From Pseudomonas sp. G34 (GTDB taxonomy: Bacteria > Pseudomonadota > Gammaproteobacteria > Pseudomonadales > Pseudomonadaceae), in NCBI RefSeq assembly GCF_031119625.1, contig NZ_JAVHZV010000029.1:496001-560000 (forward strand): a stretch of 64,000 bases of DNA. The letters are read 5' to 3'. Of the stretch, positions 26,450 to 34,133 are shown one piece after another. Made by a program: the position numbers and the translations under genes. The notes beneath the pieces are model-generated. The model was not told the DNA's origin, ran no database searches, and saw nothing but the letters and a program-made list of their open reading frames with translations. The number at the start of each line of letters is the position of its first letter. Within the stretch, counting starts at the first letter, position 1.

Positions 26450-26956
26450 ATGTCTCAGCTTTCTCTCGCCTTTGACTCTTCCCTGCTGATTCGCGACGAG
26501 CGAGGTCGCTATGCGCCAGCCACTGCCGAGCAGATCCTGGCAGCGGCTCGTCAGGTCATTGATCAGAAGGTACAGCGTGGTGCTGCGTTTACTTCGCCAG
26601 AACTGGTCAAGGAGTACTTGGTCACCAAGCTGGCGGGCTTCGAACACGAGATCTTTGCGGCACTGTTCCTGGATGCCAAGCACCGCCTGATCCAGTACGT
26701 CGAGATGTTCCGAGGCACCATCGATAGCGCCTCGGTATACCCGCGGGAAGTGGTCAAGGAGGCACTGCGCGTGAATGCTGCTGCAGTGATTTACGCGCAC
26801 AACCACCCCAGCGGTAACCCCGAACCAAGTCAGGCAGATCGGACGCTAACACAAAGGCTGAAAGAGGCCCTGGCGCTCGTCGAGGTTCGATCCCTGGATC
26901 ACATCATCGTAGCTGGTGAGCGCACCGTGTCGTTCGCTGAAGAAGGTTTGCTTTGA
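26450..26956 (+). CDS. RadC-like JAB/MPN-domain protein
   Basis: A 168-aa protein of the RadC (DUF2466) family, related to JAMM metalloproteases. A complete JAMM-type set is present: Glu66 (FEHEIF), His117 and His119 (AHNHPSGNPEPSQAD), a serine and Asp130. The start is set at 26450 because GGAG lies 7 bases upstream; an ATG at 26444 is too close to it. Unlike chromosomal radC, this short form lacks the N-terminal helix-hairpin-helix region. Such short forms are typical cargo of integrative elements. Its exact activity is unknown despite the old DNA-repair label. Confidence 0.88.
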   Translation: MSQLSLAFDSSLLIRDERGRYAPATAEQILAAARQVIDQKVQRGAAFTSPELVKEYLVTKLAGFEHEIFAALFLDAKHRLIQYVEMFRGTIDSASVYPREVVKEALRVNAAAVIYAHNHPSGNPEPSQADRTLTQRLKEALALVEVRSLDHIIVAGERTVSFAEEGLL

Positions 26957-26960
26957 GCCT

Positions 26961-26981
26961 AAGGGGGCTTAGCCCCCTTTT
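26961..26981 (+). terminator. Intrinsic terminator after the RadC-like gene
   Basis: AAGGGGGC, TTA, GCCCCCTT and a short T-run, starting 4 bases after the stop codon. Confidence 0.8.
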
Positions 26982-27107
26982 GCTGCGAATGCATAAAGTG
27001 CCGAACCGGAGCCGAATTCTATGGACAAAGGTATCTAGCTCTCTTTGGCCACCCCGCCGAGTCAGCTACCGAGTTGTCACGCATCCCCCTCAATCAAAGG
27101 ACTGATC

Positions 27108-27701
27108 ATGCTCCGCTATGCAGCCATCACTTCGACCGCCCTCCTTCTCGCCGCCTGCACCAACATTCAGCATAAAACGCCCGAGGCTCGACAGCAGATC
27201 AAGCACGACCTGAAGCTCACCGAAATTAGCGACACCGCTCAAACGAGCTACTGTTGGCTGCTGATCGGTGGACGGGCTAGCTGTAAGTACACCTCCGCTA
27301 TAAGCGTCCTGACGCCTGACAGCCTTCTGCTGGTTGATTACGAGAAAGGTGCCTACGTAAAAAAGGACATCATCAAGACTGGCGACGTGAAGTGCATCAG
27401 TGATCATGACGGGCAGAATTTCTACATCTTCAAGGATAAGCTGGCCGTCTCGGTGATCCCTTACACCGAAGTGCACAGGTCGCCGTCAGTGAATAACCCT
27501 GAATATCGTGCAAAGGTCATCAAGACGCTGCTAGCCAATGGGCAGCCATACCTGACAGGGGAAGCAGCGACCTTTACGCGCGAGACCGGTAACAAGGACT
27601 ACAGCGTCCACAATATATCGATGCCCAGCGGGCCAATTCCCATTGTGGTCGGTACTGAGATCGAGGAGATTTTCACCCCGTGCCCTGGGAGCAAGAAGTG
27701 A
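27108..27701 (+). CDS. Hypothetical lipoprotein, tandem paralogue A
   Basis: A 197-aa exported lipoprotein of no family I recognise. The signal MLRYAAITSTALLLAACTNI has a clear lipobox (LAAC). The mature part begins TPEARQQIKHDLKLTEISD and contains paired cysteines (SYCWLLIGGRASCKY; DVKCISD; FTPCPG). Its sequence pattern is repeated in the next gene, so the two are paralogues from a tandem duplication. The ATG at 27108 has AAGGA upstream. The stop overlaps the next start by one base (TGATG), so both are made together. Surface or periplasmic function is unknown. Confidence 0.72.
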   Translation: MLRYAAITSTALLLAACTNIQHKTPEARQQIKHDLKLTEISDTAQTSYCWLLIGGRASCKYTSAISVLTPDSLLLVDYEKGAYVKKDIIKTGDVKCISDHDGQNFYIFKDKLAVSVIPYTEVHRSPSVNNPEYRAKVIKTLLANGQPYLTGEAATFTRETGNKDYSVHNISMPSGPIPIVVGTEIEEIFTPCPGSKK

Positions 27702-28291
27702 TGCGAATGCCGATATTGGCGGTGACAGTCGCCCTGCTGAGTGCGTGCACGAGCGTTCGCTACGATACGCCCGAGGCGCAGCAGCAAATCAGGCAAGATC
27801 TTAAGCTAACTGAAGTCCTCGACTCCTCGAGGATGAATTGGTGTGTGCATCCCTACGGCAGTGCGCCTGGCTGCAAGCCCGAAAAAGGCGTAGGAATCCT
27901 GACTCCATACGGGCTGGTAATGGCCCATGTTGTCGATGATCACTACGTAGCAGCGCGCACGCTCAAGTCTGGGGATGTGCTCTGTTCAACCGTCCCAGGC
28001 GGCGGCGCTGCAGACGGCATATTCTTCACTTTCACCCAAGATGAAGCCTACATGTTGGGGCCTTTAGAAGCTGACCGGGATGAGATCAACACTCGCTTCA
28101 AAGCGCGACTATTCGACTACCTTCACAGCAATGGGCAGCGCAGCTTTACTGGCCAGGACATTAACTTCCAGCGACCTACCGGCGAGAAGGTCAAGCAGAC
28201 AACTTTGTTACGGACTGGACTTGCCACTAGCGTCATCACGGAAGAAGTCGATGTGCTGGAGATTTACAGCCCCTGTTCGACAACGAGGTGA
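27701..28291 (+). CDS. Hypothetical lipoprotein, tandem paralogue B
   Basis: A 196-aa lipoprotein with signal MRMPILAVTVALLSACTSV (lipobox LSAC). It shares with its upstream paralogue TPEAxQQIxxDLKLTE right after the lipidated cysteine, two cysteines around residues 50-64 (NWCVHPYGSAPGCKPEKG), LTPxxL, a KxGDVxC block, a NGQ-(R/P)-x-x-TG stretch and a C-terminal EIxxPC motif. The conserved cysteines suggest disulfides. The start at 27701 overlaps the previous stop. No recognised domain; candidates include exclusion or immunity-type surface proteins of the island, which is speculation. Confidence 0.72.
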   Translation: MRMPILAVTVALLSACTSVRYDTPEAQQQIRQDLKLTEVLDSSRMNWCVHPYGSAPGCKPEKGVGILTPYGLVMAHVVDDHYVAARTLKSGDVLCSTVPGGGAADGIFFTFTQDEAYMLGPLEADRDEINTRFKARLFDYLHSNGQRSFTGQDINFQRPTGEKVKQTTLLRTGLATSVITEEVDVLEIYSPCSTTR

Positions 28292-28671
28292 TCGTCTGCT
28301 CATTCTCTTAAGTCGATTGGCCACTCTGCTGTCCTGAGGCTGTGGGATAATTGCGCCGTTATCGCTCAGTCGGAGCGTCTGGCAGGATTGACTGGCTGGG
28401 TGGTAACACTCTCTCCGTCATTCGCTTGAGAACAGCTGCCATGGCAAATCAATCACTTGGCAGCAGATTAATTCACGCCTTTCGCTCAGCTAAAAGCAGG
28501 GGTTCTCGCCCCTCAAAATCAAGAAAAATAGACGGTTTCCACCTGGCCGCTGCGCTAGGTGGAGCCTCCGCGATTTTTCCTGATTTTTTCACGACATCCT
28601 TAGTCGCCCTAGTCGGCAGGGGTTCATGCGCAGCGCGAGCGCAGAACCCTGAAGACGAAGGAGCGAAAGCC
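28292..28671. other. Non-coding leader of ardA with strong hairpin
   Basis: A 380-base stretch without a gene of its own, although the ardA frame stays open through it. At 28620-28649 GGGTTC and TGCGC pair with GCGCA and GAACCC (an 11-bp stem with one bulged A and a 7-base loop), ending 22 bases before the ardA start. Another GC-rich stem (GGGGTTCTCGCCCC) lies near 28499-28512. Leaders of antirestriction genes on conjugative elements can act as promoters in single-stranded form; whether this one does is unknown. Confidence 0.5.
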
Positions 28672-29184
28672 ATGAGCGAAGAAATCAGGATCTACGTTGC
28701 CGACCTTGCCGCCTACAACGCAGGCCACCTGCATGGCATCTGGATAGACGCCACCCTTGAACTAGACGAGATCCAGGCACGGGTCAGTGCCATGCTCGCA
28801 GCCTCGCCAGTCAAAGGAGCAGAGGAATACGCTATCCACGACCTCGAGGGCTTCGGCGGCTACCGAATTAGTGAGCACGATAGCCTTGAAAACGCTCATG
28901 AGACTGCCTGTTTCATCGACGAGCACCCCGAGTTCGGAGGCGCCCTGCTTGTTCATTTCAATGACATAGCGCAGGCGCGCAAGGCAGCCGAGAACGATTA
29001 CTGTGGCTGCTACAGCTCCCTGGCCGAATACGCTCAGGAGCTGACCGAGCAGACGACCAATATCCCGCAGCATTTGGCGATGTATATCGACTATCGATCC
29101 ATGGCACGCGACATGGAGTACACCGGGGACGTATTCACCTTAGAGACCAGCTTCGAGCAGGTACATGTTTTTTGGAACCGTTGA
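28672..29184 (+). CDS. ardA: ArdA antirestriction protein
   Basis: A 170-aa acidic protein of the ArdA family, which mimics bent DNA and blocks type I restriction enzymes so that incoming mobile DNA survives. Family stretches are clear: RIYVADLAAYNAGHLHGIWI, EYAIHDLEGFGGYRISEHDS, and the end VFTLETSFEQVHVFWNR. The start at 28672 is fixed by AAGGAG upstream; the frame is open much further back but without family likeness. It converges with the truncated integrase gene across a shared hairpin. Together with the RadC-like gene it identifies this stretch as mobile-element cargo. Confidence 0.94.
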   Translation: MSEEIRIYVADLAAYNAGHLHGIWIDATLELDEIQARVSAMLAASPVKGAEEYAIHDLEGFGGYRISEHDSLENAHETACFIDEHPEFGGALLVHFNDIAQARKAAENDYCGCYSSLAEYAQELTEQTTNIPQHLAMYIDYRSMARDMEYTGDVFTLETSFEQVHVFWNR

Positions 29185-29199
29185 GCAATGAGTTCTCAT

Positions 29200-29222
29200 G
29201 GGCATCGGGTCAGCCGATGCCC
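29200..29222. terminator. Hairpin between convergent ardA and integrase genes
   Basis: GGGCATCGG, GTCAG, CCGATGCCC: a perfect 9-bp stem 16 bases after the ardA stop and overlapping the last codons of the integrase fragment. No T-run; it may act in both directions. Confidence 0.5.
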
Positions 29223-29659
29223 CCGATGCTTAGCCCTGCCCTTCGCACCCACTCTCCCAAAAAGCTGATTTGCTTTCTGCCATCTTTGCTCATACGCCAC
29301 AAGGCGAAGTCCACCAGCACCTGGCTAGTTAACTCGACAGGGGCCATCTGGCCGAGATACGAGTTAGCGATACGCTCCAAGGTCTTCTCTTTCGTAATCC
29401 CTAGCGGCTGTGCCTTGCCAACCTCCGCGAGGTACTGCGCTATCACATCCTTGAGCTGCACCTTCGGCGTTTTAGCTAGCACCACTGCACCTGGCTCGCT
29501 GAGCTCCGTTTCTCGCCGTTTCGCCCAAGCCTCTGCGGCCTTCTTGCGGGCGAACGTTTGGCTCTCCGTGTAAACTTGCGCGCCATTCTTCTTGATTCGT
29601 ATCTGAGCGGTGTAGCTCATCGTGCCGTCAGCACGCTTGCGCCCTCTGATCGTTGCCAA
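29210..29659 (-). pseudogene. Truncated tyrosine integrase of the dusA-associated type
   Basis: Residues 1 to about 130 are the N-terminal arm- and core-binding part of a phage-type tyrosine integrase (LATIRGRKRADGTMSYTAQI, ESQTFARKKAAEAWAKRRET, SYLGQMAPVELTSQVLVDFA). Similarity ends at DGRK and about 20 unrelated residues follow, so the whole catalytic domain (Arg-His-Arg-Tyr) is missing. A TTG at 29659 is the likely start: GGAGG lies 7 bases upstream. The gene runs away from dusA, with its 5' end about 120 bases from it. This is the arrangement described for the integrase family that inserts at the 5' end of dusA. Confidence 0.8.
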
Positions 29660-29660
29660 G

Positions 29661-29718
29661 GTGGTACCTCCTTTTTCCCGTTGGTACAAGGAAGATATCA
29701 AGTGGTACGCCGTACCAC
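29661..29718. promoter_or_regulatory. Phased TGGTAC repeats upstream of the integrase
   Basis: GTGGTAC at 29661, TTGGTAC at 29681, GTGGTAC at 29702 and its complement GTACCAC at 29712. The direct copies are 20 and 21 bases apart, two helical turns, and the last two form a perfect 7-3-7 palindrome. Such phased repeats beside an integrase gene fit arm-type integrase sites or an excisionase/repressor operator. The region also replaces whatever originally preceded dusA. Confidence 0.55.
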
Positions 29719-29782
29719 CAGAGCCTAAAAAAGCCTCGTAAACACCCGAAAACACGTTGGCGACACACATCCCGGAGCCCCC

Positions 29783-30787
29783 ATGATAGAGACGTCAAAG
29801 CCAGAGAATACGGGCCCTGTGCTCTCTCGAAGATTCTCCGTGGCACCGATGATGGATTGGACGGACCACCACTGCCGGTACTTCCTGCGCCAATTGTCGC
29901 AACACGCACTGCTGTATACCGAGATGGTCACCACCGGCGCGTTGCTGCATGGCGATACCCAGCGGTTTCTGCACCATGACCAGAGCGAGCATCCCCTGGC
30001 GCTGCAGCTGGGCGGTAGCAACCCGGCGGATCTGGCTGCCTGCGCGCGGCTTGCCGAGCAGGCGGGCTATGACGAGGTGAACCTCAACGTCGGTTGTCCC
30101 AGTGACCGGGTGCAGAACAACATGATCGGCGCCTGCTTGATGGCCCACCCAGCGCTGGTCGCCGAGTGCGTCAAGGCGATGGGCGATGCGGTGAGCATTC
30201 CCGTCACCGTCAAGCACCGTATCGGTATCGACGGGCGCGACAGCTACGCAGAACTCTGCGATTTCGTCGGCCAGGTGCGCGATGCCGGCTGCCGCAGCTT
30301 CACCGTGCACGCGCGCATCGCCATTCTGTCCGGCCTGTCGCCCAAGGAAAACCGCGAGGTTCCGCCGCTGCGCTACGATGTTGCTGCCCAGCTCAAGCAG
30401 GACTTTCCTGATCTCGAACTGATCCTCAACGGCGGCATCAAGACGCTGGAGGCCTGCCAGCAGCACCTGCAGACCTTCGACGGCGTGATGCTCGGCCGTG
30501 AGGCCTACCACAACCCGTACCTGCTGGCCGAGGTCGACAGGCAGTTGTTCGGCAGCGAACGCGCGCCGATCAGCCGCCTGGAGGCGATGCTCGCCATGCG
30601 CCCTTACATCAAGCGCCATATGGCCGCTGGCGGCCTGATGCACCACGTCACGCGGCACATGCTCGGCCTGGCCCAGGGCTTCCCCGGAGCCCGCCGCTTC
30701 CGTCAGCTGCTGTCGGCAGACATCCACAAGAGCGACCAGCCGCTGGCCATTTTCGACCAGGCCGCCGAACTCCTGCAGGGCCGTTGA
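29783..30787 (+). CDS. dusA: tRNA-dihydrouridine(20/20a) synthase DusA
   Basis: A 334-aa flavoenzyme that reduces U20/U20a in tRNA D-loops. It has the FMN-barrel start RFSVAPMMDWTDHHCRYFLR, the catalytic cysteine in NLNVGCPSDRVQ, the conserved VKHRIGID, and HARIAILSGLSPKENREVPP with LNGGIKT. Full-length. The first about 15 residues before the conserved core are variable, as expected if the 5' end was rebuilt by island insertion. Islands of the dusA type usually insert at this 5' end and leave a usable start. No ribosome site stronger than CCCGGAG precedes the ATG. Confidence 0.95.
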   Translation: MIETSKPENTGPVLSRRFSVAPMMDWTDHHCRYFLRQLSQHALLYTEMVTTGALLHGDTQRFLHHDQSEHPLALQLGGSNPADLAACARLAEQAGYDEVNLNVGCPSDRVQNNMIGACLMAHPALVAECVKAMGDAVSIPVTVKHRIGIDGRDSYAELCDFVGQVRDAGCRSFTVHARIAILSGLSPKENREVPPLRYDVAAQLKQDFPDLELILNGGIKTLEACQQHLQTFDGVMLGREAYHNPYLLAEVDRQLFGSERAPISRLEAMLAMRPYIKRHMAAGGLMHHVTRHMLGLAQGFPGARRFRQLLSADIHKSDQPLAIFDQAAELLQGR

Positions 30788-30879
30788 TTCGAGCACGGCG
30801 GATCAACTGCCGTGCCACCAGTTGAGCGGCAACTGAGGCTCAGGTAAGGTCGTGGCACTCGAATCGACAAGGCCGTGCC

Positions 30880-31806
30880 ATGACCTCCAAGCTGGATCAA
30901 CTCAAGCAGTTCACCACCGTGGTTGCCGACACCGGCGACATCGACGCCATCGCCCGTCTCAAGCCGGTCGATGCCACCACCAACCCGTCGCTGCTGCTCA
31001 AGGCCGCCGCGCTGCCCCGCTACGCCGAACTGCTCAAGCAGGCGGTGACGGCGAGCAAGGGCGATGTCGACCTGGCCAGTGACCGTTTTGGCGTGACCGT
31101 TGGGCGGGAAATCCTACAGGTAATTCCCGGGCGCATCTCCACCGAAGTGGACGCCCGTCTGTCCTTCGACACCCAGGCCACCCTGAGCCGTGCCAAGCGC
31201 CTGGTCGAACTGTATGAAGAAGCTGGCGTCAGCCGCGAACGCATCCTGATCAAGATCGCCTCGACCTGGGAAGGCATCCGCGCCGCCGAGCAGCTGGAAA
31301 AATCCGGCGTACAGACCAACCTCACCCTGCTCTTCTCCTTCGCCCAGGCGCGCGCCTGCGCCGATGCCGGCGCCTTCCTGATCTCGCCGTTCGTGGGGCG
31401 CATCTACGACTGGTACAAGAAGGCCGAAGGCCGTGACTACGTTGGCGCAGAAGACCCCGGCGTGCAGTCAGTAGCGCGCATCTACGACTACTACAAGGCC
31501 CAGGGCCACAAGACCGTGGTCATGGGCGCGAGCTTCCGCAATATCAGCCAGATCGAGCAGCTGGCCGGCTGTGATCGCCTGACCATCAGCCCCGAGCTGC
31601 TGCAGCAACTGGCCGACGACAACGGCACCTTGGAGCGCAAGCTCAACACCGAGGTTTCCGGGCAGAGTGAAGCGCGCATCAGCGAAAGCCAGTTCCGCTG
31701 GGACATGAACGAAGACGCCATGGCCACCGAAAAGCTCGCCGAAGGCATCCGCCAGTTCGCCCGTGATCAGGAGAAGCTGGAAAAGCTGCTAACCGCCAAC
31801 AGCTGA
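30880..31806 (+). CDS. tal: Transaldolase
   Basis: A 308-aa class I transaldolase of the non-oxidative pentose phosphate pathway, moving a dihydroxyacetone unit between sugar phosphates. The family start MTSKLDQLKQFTTVVADTGD, the motif DATTNPSLLLKAA, the Schiff-base lysine in RILIKIASTWEGI (about residue 131), and DYVGAEDPGVQSV are all present. It stands alone between dusA and the rssC/rssB pair and ends in a strong terminator. Confidence 0.97.
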   Translation: MTSKLDQLKQFTTVVADTGDIDAIARLKPVDATTNPSLLLKAAALPRYAELLKQAVTASKGDVDLASDRFGVTVGREILQVIPGRISTEVDARLSFDTQATLSRAKRLVELYEEAGVSRERILIKIASTWEGIRAAEQLEKSGVQTNLTLLFSFAQARACADAGAFLISPFVGRIYDWYKKAEGRDYVGAEDPGVQSVARIYDYYKAQGHKTVVMGASFRNISQIEQLAGCDRLTISPELLQQLADDNGTLERKLNTEVSGQSEARISESQFRWDMNEDAMATEKLAEGIRQFARDQEKLEKLLTANS

Positions 31807-31820
31807 ACCTGAAACGCAAA

Positions 31821-31855
31821 ACGGGGCGCCGATGCTGTCGGCGCCCCGTTTTTTT
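31821..31855. terminator. Bidirectional intrinsic terminator after tal
   Basis: ACGGGGCGCCGA, five-base loop, TCGGCGCCCCGT, then seven T. An A-run on the left lets it serve the leftward rssC transcript as well. Confidence 0.92.
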
Positions 31856-31864
31856 GCCTATCGA

Positions 31865-32362
31865 TCAGGGGTGCTGTTCGAGCGCGCTCACCAGGTCATG
31901 GAAGGCCGCGCGGTTCGACTCGTTCAGGCCCATGAGGATGCGATGCGCCTCCAGCACGTGGGCACGCACCACCTCTTCCGATTGATCCTGCGACGGCAGG
32001 TCGGCCAGGCAATTCGGGCACTCGTAGGGCTGATCGATGATGTTGAACACCTGATCGAAGCCCATCGACTGCAGCAGTCGCGTGATGTCGGCGTGGGTGG
32101 TCACCACGGTCGGCAGCAGGCCAACCTTCTGCCGCGACAGAATCGACAGCTTGGCCAGCAGCCCCAGGGTGGTGCTGTCGATGCTGCGCGTTTCCGTCAG
32201 GTCGATGACGATGGCGGAGAAATTCAGCGCGGTGAAAATTTTCTCGATCGTGGAATCCAGCGCCGAACACAGGGTCAGGCGTACTTCACCGATGAACTTC
32301 AGGACGAAGGTGCCATCCTGTTCGGCAAACTGGATTCTACCGGGGCTTATCCCAGGATTCAT
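31865..32362 (-). CDS. rssC: STAS-domain anti-sigma factor antagonist RssC
   Basis: A 165-aa protein with an N-terminal STAS domain (LKFIGEVRLTLCSALDSTIE, IVIDLTETRSIDSTTLGLLA; the serine of DST is the expected phosphorylation site). A C-terminal part has a CPNC cysteine pair (YECPNCLADL). Its start overlaps the end of rssB by ATGA. In Pseudomonas this pair is linked to control of the stationary-phase sigma factor RpoS: RssB's phosphatase domain is expected to dephosphorylate RssC. The position next to tal and mlaA is the genus-typical one. Confidence 0.87.
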   Translation of the reverse strand: MNPGISPGRIQFAEQDGTFVLKFIGEVRLTLCSALDSTIEKIFTALNFSAIVIDLTETRSIDSTTLGLLAKLSILSRQKVGLLPTVVTTHADITRLLQSMGFDQVFNIIDQPYECPNCLADLPSQDQSEEVVRAHVLEAHRILMGLNESNRAAFHDLVSALEQHP

Positions 32363-33543
32363 GCAAGGTTCCTGCTTAACACCAGCAAGGCGATATCATC
32401 CGGCATCTCCGCCAGATTGGCCAGTCCAAACACGCTACGCAACCCATCCAGGGTTCCACCTGCCTGGCTGACCAGCTTGGGCAGCAAGGCTTCTTTTTCC
32501 TGCAGGTTTTCACCATCCAGCAAGTCGAGGATGCCGTCGGACAACAGCGTCAGGCTGAACGATTCGGGCAGGTCGATTTCCTGGTTGTTGTAGTCGGCCT
32601 CCTTGAACAGGCCGACCGGCAGGCCACGGCCTTCCAGGTAATAGGCCTGGCCACCGGTGTACATCACCGGCAGCGGCAGGTGGCCGCCGATGCTGTAGGT
32701 CAGCCGATTGGATTCTTCGTCGATCACCCCGCCGAGCATGGTCACGTGCTTGCCCAGCTTGCAGTTGATCAGGCCACGGTTGATATGGCTGAGCACGTCC
32801 GAGGGCTTGAATTCGGGCAGCATGCCGTTGCGCCGCGACTCGTAGAGCAGGCGCGTGGTCATGAACTTGAGCAGCACGGTGACGAAGGCCGACGAGGCGC
32901 CATGGCCGGACACGTCCGCCAGGTAGAAGGCCACGCGGCGTTCGTCGACCCGGAAGTAGTCGACGAAGTCACCAGAGAGGTAAAGCGACGGGATGATCTG
33001 GTGGGCGAACGACAGGCCCTCGTCTTCCCACGGGGTGACCGGCAGCATGTTCATCTGCACCTGGCGCCCGGCGTTCTGGTCCTCCTGCAACAGATGCAGG
33101 CTGGCCTGCAGCTCGCGGTTGGCGGTTTCCAGCTTCTCGCGGTAGCGCTCGTTCTCCTGGCGCAGGTGCACACGATCCAGCGCCCGATGCACCGAATGCT
33201 CGAGCACGGCCAGGTCTTCGAGGGGCTTGATCAGGTAGTCGGCAGCCCCCAGGCGCAACGCCTCGACCACATCGGTCATCACCCCGGCGCCGGAGACCAC
33301 GATGATTGGCGCGGAGACTTCCAGCGCATTGATGCGGCGGATCAGCTCGAGGCCGTCGACCTGCGGCATGCGCAGATCGCAAATGACCAGGTCAGGTCGT
33401 TCGCGCTCGAACACTTCGAGACCTTGCAGGCCGTTGCCGGCCAGCAGGATGTTGAAGCCGCTGTCTTCCAAGTAGGCTGCAATGCTGGCGCGGACGACTT
33501 CGTCGTCATCGATCAGCAGCAATGTGGCACTGGTTTTGTGCAT
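32359..33543 (-). CDS. rssB: Response regulator with PP2C phosphatase domain, RssB
   Basis: A 394-aa fusion: receiver domain with Asp56 (DLVICDLRMPQVDG), a coiled-coil linker near residues 125-155 (RQENERYREKLETANRELQA), then a SpoIIE/PP2C-type phosphatase (YLSGDFVDYF, FYLADVSGHGASSAF, EMPDDIALLVL supply metal-binding aspartates). This matches Pseudomonas RssB rather than the DNA-binding regulators. The ATG at 33543 gives the usual length; a TTG five codons upstream is an alternative. Confidence 0.88.
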   Translation of the reverse strand: MHKTSATLLLIDDDEVVRASIAAYLEDSGFNILLAGNGLQGLEVFERERPDLVICDLRMPQVDGLELIRRINALEVSAPIIVVSGAGVMTDVVEALRLGAADYLIKPLEDLAVLEHSVHRALDRVHLRQENERYREKLETANRELQASLHLLQEDQNAGRQVQMNMLPVTPWEDEGLSFAHQIIPSLYLSGDFVDYFRVDERRVAFYLADVSGHGASSAFVTVLLKFMTTRLLYESRRNGMLPEFKPSDVLSHINRGLINCKLGKHVTMLGGVIDEESNRLTYSIGGHLPLPVMYTGGQAYYLEGRGLPVGLFKEADYNNQEIDLPESFSLTLLSDGILDLLDGENLQEKEALLPKLVSQAGGTLDGLRSVFGLANLAEMPDDIALLVLSRNLA

Positions 33544-33752
33544 GGGGTGTCCAGGCAAACTGCGCCGGGGATGGTTAGCGTAAACGCAGCCAACGACCTG
33601 CGCGGGTACACGGTTCGCGTCAAGGCGCAGACGGTACTCCCATCCTCAACGTGATTCAACAGGCGACGTTGCCGCCGAGCGGCTTTACACCTTAAATGGA
33701 CGAGGGTTATAAGAACCGCAACAAAGCCCCGACCTTCAATGAGGATAGCCTG

Positions 33753-34052
33753 ATGAGCCAGAATGATCGTGATTACACGGAAAAGCGCGATTACATTCGC
33801 ATGCGCCTGGAAACCCAGGTAACGCTTAATCACGGCGGCCAGTCGGTGCCAGCACTGTGTCGGGACCTGTCGAGCACCGGCATGCAGATCGAGGCGCAGT
33901 GCCAGGCGAAGGTCGGCGACAGGGTGAGCGTGCTGATCCCGTCGAGCCATGATTCGCTCAAGGGGCTGGAAACCGAAGCGGAAGTGGTCAGGGTCACGGA
34001 CCTGGACGATGGCCGGCAGGTTCTAGGCCTTGCCGTCACCTCGATGAGCTGA
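33753..34052 (+). CDS. PilZ-domain c-di-GMP receptor
   Basis: A 99-aa single-domain PilZ protein. The c-di-GMP binding signature is complete: RDYIR within EKRDYIRMRLET (RxxxR type) near residues 10-15 and DLSSTGMQIE (D/NxSxxG) near residues 38-47. The start MSQNDRDYTEK at 33753 has GAGGA 8 bases upstream; a longer in-frame start at 33696 is less likely. Such small PilZ proteins couple c-di-GMP to partner proteins. The target is unknown. Confidence 0.88.
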   Translation: MSQNDRDYTEKRDYIRMRLETQVTLNHGGQSVPALCRDLSSTGMQIEAQCQAKVGDRVSVLIPSSHDSLKGLETEAEVVRVTDLDDGRQVLGLAVTSMS

Positions 34053-34064
34053 AACAAGCAGTAA

Positions 34065-34089
34065 CGTGATGGAGCCCGCCTCCATCACG
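34065..34089. terminator. Hairpin between convergent PilZ and mlaA genes
   Basis: CGTGATGGAG, CCCGC, CTCCATCACG: a perfect 10-bp stem starting 13 bases after the PilZ stop and 45 before the mlaA stop. No T-run, so probably a weak two-way terminator. Confidence 0.55.
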
Positions 34090-34133
34090 CCCGTCTCAAG
34101 CCAGCGGCCTTGCGGCTGCGGCCTATTGCCTTT

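Noticed and set aside
28351..28671. A 277-residue extended ArdA protein
   Set aside because: Residues before the ATG at 28672 have no family likeness, and a hairpin plus AAGGAG sits directly before that ATG.
28292..28671. CRISPR or tandem repeat upstream of ardA
   Set aside because: Only GC-rich palindromes; no regularly spaced direct repeats.
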